This document shows, piece by piece, positions 1 to 5,737 of a stretch of 6,568 nucleotides of DNA. The stretch spans positions 1-6,568 of the forward strand of contig CAJMOL010000090.1 of the NCBI GenBank assembly GCA_905215095.1, given 5' to 3'. Position 1 is the first letter of the stretch, and each line of letters opens with the position of its first letter. This DNA comes from an uncultured bacterium. GTDB lineage: Bacteria; Actinomycetota; Coriobacteriia; Coriobacteriales; Coriobacteriaceae. A program made the translations under genes and the position numbers. The notes under the pieces are model-generated. The model was not told the DNA's origin, searched no databases, and saw nothing but the letters and a program-made list of their open reading frames with translations.

Positions 1-676
1 AGACGACCTCGGACATGGCGGCGACGGCGTCTGCACCCTTCCAAGGCTGGCTCGCGTGCGCCGTGACGCCTGTCATCTCGATCTCGAACCACGTGCGACC
101 CTTGTGCGCCACCTGGATCTGTCCATCGGTGGGCTCGGTGTCCAGCACCCATTCGCGCGAGCCGACCCAGCCGGCGTCGATGGCCGCCTCGGAGCCGCGC
201 ATAAAGTCCTCTTCGTCGACCGAGCAAATGAGCGAAAAGCCGCGGCGGGGCAGCGCGCCATCCGCCGCCACGCGCTCGAGCGTATGGACCAGTGCGGCAA
301 TGGCGCAGGCCAGACCGCCCTTCATGTCGCACGCACCGCGACCATAGAGCTTATCGTCCCGCATGGTCGCCCCGAGCGGCGGCGTGTCCGCGTCCCAGCC
401 ATCTCCCAGGGTGACGGTATCCATGTGGCAGATGTAGACGAGTCGCGCCTCGTCGCTCACGCCCGGTACGGTAATCATAAGGTCGCGGCGCCCGGGGAGT
501 ACTTCGAGCTCTGCAATCTGCACGGCATCGAGTACCGGATGGCTCAGCTGCGCCAACTGTTCCTCAACCAACGCTTTGATATGCCGCTCAATTTCATCCT
601 CATACGCGCCCGGGTCTGAGCTGTCGATTCGCACAAGCTCCTGCGCAAGCCGCCAGGCAAAGTCCTTGTCAACCAT
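1..676 (-). CDS. M20 family zinc metallopeptidase / ArgE-DapE-type deacylase (3' end outside window)
   Basis: This family hydrolyses amide bonds of small peptides or N-acylated amino acids with two zinc ions in the cytoplasm; ArgE, DapE and carboxypeptidase G2 are members. In 225 visible residues the metal-site motifs appear in order: His84 and Asp86 in CHMDTV, the bridging Asp117 in GRGACDMKGG, and Asp154-Glu155-Glu156, which supply the general base and a ligand. Asp179 in LDTEP is a likely further ligand. HKG at 191-193 and AHAS at 206-209 followed by PWKGADA mark entry into the dimerisation domain. The rest of that domain and the last metal-binding His lie beyond the left edge. The start at 676 is supported by a GTGAGG ribosome-binding site about 7 nt upstream. 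DapE, ArgE and a dipeptidase cannot be told apart here, so no symbol is given. Family assignment is firm and the substrate is unknown. Confidence 0.92.
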   Translation of the reverse strand, partial: MVDKDFAWRLAQELVRIDSSDPGAYEDEIERHIKALVEEQLAQLSHPVLDAVQIAELEVLPGRRDLMITVPGVSDEARLVYICHMDTVTLGDGWDADTPPLGATMRDDKLYGRGACDMKGGLACAIAALVHTLERVAADGALPRRGFSLICSVDEEDFMRGSEAAIDAGWVGSREWVLDTEPTDGQIQVAHKGRTWFEIEMTGVTAHASQPWKGADAVAAMSEVV

Positions 677-686
677 ATGCAACCTC

Positions 687-715
687 ACAATCAGTTTGCT
701 TTCAAAACCGATTGT
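687..715. repeat. 29-nt imperfect palindrome, candidate operator or leader hairpin of the M20 gene
   Basis: The arms ACAATCAGTTT (687-697) and AAACCGATTGT (705-715) pair at 10 of 11 positions around a 7-nt loop. The element lies 11-39 nt upstream of the M20 start codon and overlaps the possible -10 hexamer at 711-716. It could be an operator for a dimeric repressor or a hairpin in the 5' leader. The symmetry is seen directly; the role is inferred. Confidence 0.5.
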
Positions 716-716
716 A
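711..716 (-). promoter_or_regulatory. Candidate -10 element (TACAAT) for the M20 gene
   Basis: On the minus strand TACAAT matches the sigma-70-type consensus at five of six positions and lies 34 nt upstream of the M20 start codon. No convincing -35 hexamer is present at 16-18 nt spacing, so this is only a candidate. Confidence 0.3.
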
Positions 717-830
717 AGCCTCCCGAGAGATCCGTGACGTGCGCGTAACAGTATTTACCGTTCGCAGGCCGAGCTGGCGCGTTTGCCGTCCGAGCGGGTT
801 CACAGACGATGCAGTGGGTAAGTAGCCGTT

Positions 831-1880
831 ATGGACGTCATACTGTGCGACATATCTGCCTTTCGGTATCACCGTATACCTCCACAGGTTTTGGCGATAA
901 TGCCGGACCTGCCCGAGTCTGCGGACGATCCGCGCAAGGAGCGCCTTTGCGAGCATCCGCTCGTCACGCATTTCCTGGGCGCTCCGTTGCATGTTTTGGC
1001 GCAGGGCAGCTGCGGACGTAAGGGCGGTCGCATTGTCAGGCATGTTTGGAACGGGGAGAGGCCGTTTGACTCCGTGCGGCAGACAGAGTTTGGCCTCGAT
1101 GTCGCGTCCCCGCTCTTTACCCTGTTGACCCTGGCTTCCTCGGTCTCAAACGAGCGTCTAATCATGTGCATGTATGAGATGTGCGGCACCTTTGCCGTGT
1201 GCAAGATTGCGCCTCAGGTAAAGTCGGCACTTGTGCAGGCACATGGGGGCTGGTGGGGTGACGCACAGTTGGGCTGGGAAAACGTAAAAGATGTCTCGGG
1301 GAATCCAACGGACTTGTGGAAACGACCTCCCTTGATCGAGCTCTCTGAGCTTACGGAGTACGTCGATAAGATCCGGGGGCTCCGCGGCGCTAAATCGTTC
1401 ACACGTGCCGCGAAATGCATTACAGGGATGGCGGCATCGCCGCTCGAGGTCCAGGCATCGATGCTGTTTGGTCTTTCGAGGTTACGCGGCGGCGAAGGGC
1501 TGCGCCTTACCAATAACGTTGAGATTCGTATGACGCGCGGCGCCCGCCTGATTTCGGGGCTCGATAGGCGCTATGCCGATATCCTGCTGGCAAATAAGGA
1601 CGGCAGCCGAGAGTGTCTGGTTGAATGCCAGGGTAAAGCCATACACGGATCCATAGAATCCAAGATCTCTGACTCCGACCGAACGACGGCCTTGCAAGCG
1701 ATGGGATATCCCGTCGTTTTGATGACCTATGGCCAGCTGGCCGACTCCGATGCCTTTCGCGTGGTGATGGAGCTCATCATGTCCTATCTCGATGCGCCGC
1801 TGAAAGACAAGACACCGCGGCAGCAGGAGCTCGAACGCCGGCTTCGTGAGGAGATATTTATCGATTGGTCGGGAATGTAG
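831..1880 (+). CDS. AbiEi-like protein with C-terminal PD-(D/E)XK (Vsr/DUF559-like) endonuclease-type domain
   Basis: I recognise this 349-residue protein as a type recurrent in Coriobacteriia and usually annotated as hypothetical; no characterised function is known to me. The N-terminus (about 1-25, ILCDISAFRYHRIPPQVL) resembles the opening of AbiEi-type winged-helix antitoxin proteins. Residues 88-125 hold the conserved stretch ASPLFTLLTLAS followed by a predicted helix. The C-terminal part looks like a restriction-endonuclease fold: Glu206 in SPLEVQ on a first helix, Asp250 in YADILL, then Glu265-Cys-Gln267-Gly-Lys269 in VECQGK, matching an E...D...ExQ arrangement. SDSDRTTALQAMGYPVVLMT (280-299) resembles the helix-strand that closes Vsr/DUF559 domains. 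No AbiEii-like nucleotidyltransferase partner is adjacent, so a classical AbiE system is not supported. The start at 831 keeps the family N-terminus, but its ribosome-binding site is weak (GGTAAG). It is divergent from the M20 gene. Nuclease activity is inferred from motifs only. Confidence 0.75.
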   Translation: MDVILCDISAFRYHRIPPQVLAIMPDLPESADDPRKERLCEHPLVTHFLGAPLHVLAQGSCGRKGGRIVRHVWNGERPFDSVRQTEFGLDVASPLFTLLTLASSVSNERLIMCMYEMCGTFAVCKIAPQVKSALVQAHGGWWGDAQLGWENVKDVSGNPTDLWKRPPLIELSELTEYVDKIRGLRGAKSFTRAAKCITGMAASPLEVQASMLFGLSRLRGGEGLRLTNNVEIRMTRGARLISGLDRRYADILLANKDGSRECLVECQGKAIHGSIESKISDSDRTTALQAMGYPVVLMTYGQLADSDAFRVVMELIMSYLDAPLKDKTPRQQELERRLREEIFIDWSGM

Positions 1881-1952
1881 TCGTGCAGGTGGAAAACGGT
1901 CGCACGAACTAGAGCTTTGGGTGCGAAAAAGGCTTCAGTTTCGCCTTGGAAG

Positions 1953-2143
1953 GGCTATAAAATTGCAATCCAGAACTAGTTGTTTCGGAAAATCGACAGT
2001 CAACTTGGATGTGGTATACAGAGATCGATTTTTACCTACTAAAGCTCCAGATAAAGCTGTTTATCAAAGCGGGTGCGCTCAGTAATTTGGGTATGACTGT
2101 CGATTATCCGAAAAAACTTGTTCTGGGTAGCATTATCAAAACC
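1953..2143. repeat. Long imperfect inverted repeat, possible MITE or decayed insertion element
   Basis: The 50-nt left arm (1953-2002) and right arm (2094-2143) are reverse complements at about 41 of 50 positions by hand alignment. The inner 12 bases are a perfect match (AATCGACAGTCA at 1991-2002 against TGACTGTCGATT at 2094-2105), and similarity fades outward. The 91-nt loop has a smaller hairpin, GATAAA-GCTG-TTTATC, at 2050-2065. The stretch is visibly more AT-rich than the flanking genes and has no convincing coding region. No clear target-site duplication was found. A miniature transposable element, the fused ends of a lost insertion sequence, or a large structured RNA all remain possible. 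Confidence 0.6.
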
Positions 2144-2159
2144 AGCCGGAGCAAAGAAA

Positions 2160-2190
2160 TCGGCCCCCGTTTCGCGAAAACGGGGGCCGA
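2160..2190 (-). terminator. Rho-independent terminator of the serC-serA unit
   Basis: A perfect 13-bp GC-rich stem (2160-2172 pairing with 2178-2190) encloses a 5-nt loop about 40 nt past the serA stop codon. Read on the minus strand, the stem is followed by the T-rich run TTTCTTTG. On the plus strand no T-run follows it, so it serves serA rather than the convergent gene at 831-1880. Confidence 0.88.
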
Positions 2191-2229
2191 ATGGGCTTCA
2201 TGGCCTTCCTGGCGGGCTTGGCGCCGGCG

Positions 2230-3393
2230 CTATTTGATCACGCGCACGCGATACATCGACGGAATCTGCTTGAGCGCCTCGATGGTGCTGCTGTCCAGGT
2301 GCTCGTCGGTGTCGAACATGGTGTAGGCGTTCTCGCCGGCGGATTCGTTGGTCATACGCTGCACGTTGGCGTTGTCCTTGGCCAGAATCGCCGTGATCTG
2401 GCCGATCATGTTGGGCACGTTGGCGTGCAGACAGGCGATGCGGCTCGCGGCACGCGCCTTGCCCATGCTGCAGGCGGGGTAGTTGACGCTGTGCGCGATG
2501 TTGCCGTTCTCCAGGTAATCCTTGAGCTCGCTGATGGCCATGTCGGCGCAGTTGGCCTCGGCCTCGCCGGTGCCGGCGCCCGAGTGCGTGGTGATAAACG
2601 TGTTGGGCATCTTGACGGTCTTGGGCGTGGCAAAGTCGCAGCTAAACCAGCTTAGCTTGCCCTCGCGCAGGGCGGCGTCGACGGCGTCCTCGTCAATGAT
2701 GGTCTCGCGTGCGTAGTTGATGAGCACGGCGTCGGGTGCCAGCAGGTTAATCTGCTCGGTGCTGATCATGCCGATGGTGTCTGCCTTGCTGGGCACGTGT
2801 ACGGTGAGGTAGTCGCAGCCGCGGCACAGGTCCTCGAGCGTGCCTACGCGCTGCACCTCGCGGCTCAGTACCCACGCGTGCTCAACGGAAATGAACGGAT
2901 CGTAGCCGTAAACGTCCATGCCCAGATCGACGCAGGCGTTGGCGACCTTGGAGCCCACGTTGCCCAGACCGATAACGCCGATGCGCTTGCCCTTGAGCTC
3001 GCGGCCCACAAAGGCCTTCTTGGCCTTCTCGGCGTCGACCTGGATCTCGGGGTCGTCGGCGTTGTCGCGCACCCAGTTCATCGACTGCACCACGCCGCGG
3101 CTCGAAAGCACCAGCATGCCCAGGACGAGCTCCTTGACGGCGTTGCTGTTGGCGCCGGGGGAGTTAAAGACGACGACGCCCTTCTTGGCGTACTCCTCGA
3201 CGGGGATGTTGTTGACGCCGGCGCCGCAGCGGGCGATGGCGCGGATGCCCTCGGGCAGCTCGTAGCCGTGCAGGTCGGTCGAGCGCATCAGGATCGCGTC
3301 GGCCTCCTCGGCGGTGCTCACAAACTCGTAGCCTTCGCCAAACTCGACTTTGCCATCCTTGGTAATGTCGTCGATGGTCTTAATCTTACGCAT
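2230..3393 (-). CDS. serA: D-3-phosphoglycerate dehydrogenase, short ACT-domain type
   Basis: It catalyses the NAD-dependent oxidation of 3-phosphoglycerate to 3-phosphohydroxypyruvate, the committed step of serine synthesis, in the cytoplasm. The 387 residues show a D-2-hydroxyacid dehydrogenase N-terminal half with RCGAGVNNIPV (55-65) and NSPGANSNAVKELVL (77-91), the Rossmann dinucleotide site GLGNVG (142-147), catalytic Arg229 in NYARE and catalytic His270 in TTHSGAGT. A C-terminal ACT-type regulatory domain runs from about 316 to 387 (NMIGQITAILAKDNANVQ). The length fits the compact form without the extra domain of the roughly 530-residue enzymes. The usual DVFxxEP segment that carries the catalytic Glu reads DFATPKT (253-259), which I recall as typical of this subfamily. 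The start at 3393 has an AAGGAG site 8-9 nt upstream. It lies 72 nt downstream of serC, probably in one operon. Confidence 0.95.
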   Translation of the reverse strand: MRKIKTIDDITKDGKVEFGEGYEFVSTAEEADAILMRSTDLHGYELPEGIRAIARCGAGVNNIPVEEYAKKGVVVFNSPGANSNAVKELVLGMLVLSSRGVVQSMNWVRDNADDPEIQVDAEKAKKAFVGRELKGKRIGVIGLGNVGSKVANACVDLGMDVYGYDPFISVEHAWVLSREVQRVGTLEDLCRGCDYLTVHVPSKADTIGMISTEQINLLAPDAVLINYARETIIDEDAVDAALREGKLSWFSCDFATPKTVKMPNTFITTHSGAGTGEAEANCADMAISELKDYLENGNIAHSVNYPACSMGKARAASRIACLHANVPNMIGQITAILAKDNANVQRMTNESAGENAYTMFDTDEHLDSSTIEALKQIPSMYRVRVIK

Positions 3394-3448
3394 GGAAAAA
3401 CTCCTTAGCAGGTTTTGATCTAAACAGGGTGGTCTGAGGTGGCTGGTC

Positions 3449-3465
3449 GGCCCGCGGGTTGCGGG

Positions 3466-3467
<2 letters not shown>
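3449..3467 (-). other. GC-rich hairpin in the serC-serA intergenic gap
   Basis: GCCCGC (3450-3455) pairs with GCGGGC (3461-3466) around a 5-nt loop, with one flanking G-U pair. It overlaps the serC stop codon. The minus-strand sequence after it has no T-run, so it is not a normal intrinsic terminator; it may affect mRNA stability or partly lower read-through into serA. Confidence 0.4.
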
Positions 3468-4590
<1,123 letters not shown>

Positions 4591-4628
4591 CTTCTAGTTC
4601 CCCTCGTAGTCGTTTGAACGTTCGGGAT

Positions 4629-4637
4629 ACTTTAGCA
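4629..4637 (-). promoter_or_regulatory. Candidate extended -10 promoter for serC-serA
   Basis: The minus strand reads TGCTAAAGT, fitting the extended -10 pattern TGnTAnnnT, and ends 38 nt upstream of the serC start codon. No -35 hexamer is visible at normal spacing. Between it and serC is the 8-bp palindrome GAACGTTC (4616-4623), too short to interpret. No T-box or riboswitch-like leader is apparent; the space is too small for one. Confidence 0.35.
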
Positions 4638-4718
4638 CAGTGGAGCGCCAGGCGCGACCGCATCACGGTAAAACTCGACTGCGCCGCTATGATTTACAGG
4701 ATGGTTACATGGGGGAGG

Positions 4719-5069
4719 CTACTTGAGTAGTTTGAATCTACTCAAAGGGTTCTTTCGATGGTCCTCGATTGCCAGGATGCTGATGTTTCGCTGCTCAACA
4801 TCCACGTGGTAGTACACGCCGTAGTGCGCGCAAAAGAAGACCCTGCAGTCAATGGGCGGAAAGGCCGCCTGATAGTAGGGGTCGTATTCTTCGCCAAAAT
4901 AAGGATGCTCGGCTAGAAAGTCGATGAGGTTGCCGATTCTGGCGTAGACTCGCTTCGAAGGAATCTCGGCATAGGCATAGAGTGCCTCGTCAGTCATGAC
5001 AACATCAAAAGGCTCATCAAGTTCGTCGAGCTCTGAGTAGAACTCGACGTCTGCGTTATCCAATTTCAT
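4719..5069 (-). CDS. RelE/ParE-like toxin of a type II toxin-antitoxin pair
   Basis: This 116-residue protein follows a Phd/YefM antitoxin gene and overlaps it by 14 nt, the usual type II toxin-antitoxin layout. The C-terminal half has the RelE/ParE beta-sheet pattern: CRVFFCAHYGVYYHVDV (75-91), then ISILAIEDHRKNP (96-108), where His and Arg before NP are typical positions of this superfamily. YDPYYQAAFPP (62-72) precedes the sheet. Family members are either ribosome-dependent mRNA interferases (RelE) or gyrase inhibitors (ParE); the sequence does not settle which. The start MKLDN at 5069 was chosen because the upstream alternatives lie deep inside the antitoxin gene. Its ribosome-binding site is weak (AGGGC), suggesting translational coupling to the antitoxin. 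The N-terminal 20 residues are acidic and not recognised. Confidence 0.78.
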   Translation of the reverse strand: MKLDNADVEFYSELDELDEPFDVVMTDEALYAYAEIPSKRVYARIGNLIDFLAEHPYFGEEYDPYYQAAFPPIDCRVFFCAHYGVYYHVDVEQRNISILAIEDHRKNPLSRFKLLK

Positions 5070-5358
5070 GGCGAGCTGCCCTGATGCGATCTGCATCTGC
5101 CTTGGCCTGTTTCCAAGGTCGCACACGACCGTTTACTAAGTCGTCGTAGCCACGCGTGATGGCTCGCTGGATGCGTTCTTCGCGCTCCTGAATGGCGGTT
5201 AGTGCGCGCGTCTGCTCGTCATAGGCCTCGGCATCCATGACGACAAGCGATGCCGACCCGTTTTTGGTTAGGTAGACGGGCTCTTTGGTTTGGTGGCAGC
5301 TATCTGCTATGGAACCAAAGTTGCGTTGCAGATCGGAAATAGGCTTTACGACAGGCAT
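5056..5358 (-). CDS. Phd/YefM family antitoxin
   Basis: This 100-residue protein is predicted to bind and neutralise the toxin encoded next to it and to repress their shared promoter. The N-terminal Phd/YefM DNA-binding and dimerisation fold is clear: VKPISDLQRNFGSIAD (4-19), then EPVYLTKNGSASLVVMDAEAY (26-46), with the YLTKNG turn typical of the family. Residues 50-100 form a charged, helical, probably flexible tail (TAIQEREERIQRAI, then WKQAKADADRIRA) that would wrap the toxin. The frame stays open upstream, but the start at 5358 is preferred: it has a strong AAGGAG site 6 nt before it and the homologous N-terminus MPVVKPISDL. The gene precedes and overlaps the toxin gene. Confidence 0.9.
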   Translation of the reverse strand: MPVVKPISDLQRNFGSIADSCHQTKEPVYLTKNGSASLVVMDAEAYDEQTRALTAIQEREERIQRAITRGYDDLVNGRVRPWKQAKADADRIRAARHEIG

Positions 5359-5364
5359 ATGAAA

Positions 5365-5370
5365 CTCCTT
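5365..5370 (-). promoter_or_regulatory. Ribosome-binding site fixing the antitoxin start
   Basis: AAGGAG on the minus strand lies 6 nt upstream of the ATG at 5358. An in-frame ATG eight codons further upstream would place this site inside the coding region, so it argues for the shorter 100-residue product. Confidence 0.8.
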
Positions 5371-5387
5371 ACATGGAATCATATGTA
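5370..5387. repeat. Inverted repeat TACAT-N8-ATGTA overlapping the antitoxin ribosome-binding site
   Basis: Arms 5370-5374 and 5383-5387 are perfectly complementary 5-mers with an 8-nt spacer, between the candidate -10 and the antitoxin start. Phd/YefM proteins bind short palindromes in their own promoter region, so this is a possible autoregulatory operator. The arms are short enough to occur by chance. Confidence 0.3.
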
Positions 5388-5400
5388 TAGTTTTATGTTG

Positions 5401-5406
5401 ATTATA
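5401..5406 (-). promoter_or_regulatory. Candidate -10 element (TATAAT) of the toxin-antitoxin operon
   Basis: The minus strand carries a perfect TATAAT 42 nt upstream of the antitoxin start. No recognisable -35 is found at 16-18 nt. An alternative pair, TTTACG with TATACA 18 nt downstream, overlaps the same region. Confidence 0.5.
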
Positions 5407-5514
5407 GCGTAAAGACAAATGAGGACATGAGCGAGCAGTCTTGCTTGTCCCATCTGGTGGCAGAAAGACGCGTGAGGCGTGCGGCGTGACCGCGCGACAG
5501 GTCCATTTTAATTG

Positions 5515-5528
5515 CCTTGGAGCCAAGG
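5515..5528. repeat. Palindrome CCTTGG-AG-CCAAGG
   Basis: Perfect 6-bp arms surround a 2-nt centre, and A/T-rich flanks extend the symmetry imperfectly (TT at 5512-5513 pairs with AA at 5530-5531). No T-run follows on either strand, so it is not a standard terminator and is better read as a possible protein-binding site. Confidence 0.4.
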
Positions 5529-5606
5529 AAAATAATAGGGCCTTCAAGCGTGCGAGATCGCCGTTCACCGATTAAAACTACCGCTCATCTGCATATGCAC
5601 AGTTGA

Positions 5607-5638
5607 TTTGTTGCACAACAAAATGTTGCTAAACAAAA
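5607..5638. repeat. 15-bp tandem repeat overlapping a palindrome, candidate operator
   Basis: TGTTGCACAACAAAA (5609-5623) is followed directly by TGTTGCTAAACAAAA (5624-5638), identical at 13 of 15 positions. The first copy is part of a palindrome, TTTGTTG-CA-CAACAAA (5607-5622), with perfect 7-bp arms. It ends 33 nt before the candidate -10 of the downstream plus-strand gene, a position that suits an activator or repressor site. Confidence 0.5.
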
Positions 5639-5668
5639 ACGCACGCAAGTGGCGTATCAAGTAATCAT

Positions 5669-5677
5669 TGGCATAGT
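5669..5677 (+). promoter_or_regulatory. Candidate extended -10 for the acidic-protein gene
   Basis: TGGCATAGT contains TG one base before a CATAGT hexamer (four of six consensus positions). Only a weak GTGGCG lies at -35 with 17-nt spacing. It would give a leader of about 54 nt. Confidence 0.25.
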
Positions 5678-5737
5678 TCTTCCTTATTTCCAATGCGGCC
5701 AATAGGTTGTTTGGGGAATCTTGGGGGTCGTTTCTGT

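Larger units (their letters stand above)
5407..5737. other. Gene-free divergent regulatory region
   Basis: No convincing gene lies between the toxin-antitoxin promoter and the start of the acidic-protein gene. The left part (about 5441-5505) is GC-rich and the right part AT-rich. It holds the palindrome CCTTGG-AG-CCAAGG (5515-5528), the palindrome TGCATATGCA (5590-5599), a tandem repeat with a further palindrome (5607-5638) and a possible plus-strand promoter (5669-5677). No tRNA-like or riboswitch-like structure was recognised by eye. Confidence 0.6.

Noticed and set aside
56..619. 187-codon open frame on the plus strand at the left edge
   Set aside because: It mirrors the M20 peptidase gene, whose motifs are unmistakable on the minus strand.
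702..1043. 113-codon minus-strand open frame across the intergenic region and the start of the nuclease-like gene
   Set aside because: It overlaps the conserved N-terminus of the 831-1880 protein, and no family resemblance was seen in its product.
1881..1907. TCGTGC...GCACGA hairpin right after the stop codon of the nuclease-like gene
   Set aside because: The stem is only 6 bp with a 15-nt loop and no T-run follows, so it is not a convincing terminator.
1846..2085. 79-codon plus-strand open frame running into the inverted repeat
   Set aside because: It starts inside the 3' end of the nuclease-like gene and reads through the repeat arms; no domain is recognisable.
2797..3408. 203-codon open frame on the plus strand opposite serA
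   Set aside because: Antisense shadow of serA with the same biased composition and no recognisable domain.
5070..5126. Upstream start for the toxin giving 135 residues
   Set aside because: It would overlap the antitoxin gene by 71 nt; the start at 5069 gives the usual short overlap.
5427..5489. 20-codon plus-strand open frame preceded by GAGG
   Set aside because: Short, with spacing of only 3 nt to the putative ribosome-binding site and no supporting similarity; most likely chance.
5359..5568. N-terminal extension of the antitoxin frame to 170 residues
   Set aside because: The extension would include the promoter and ribosome-binding site, lacks Phd/YefM similarity and is made unnecessary by the strong start at 5358.
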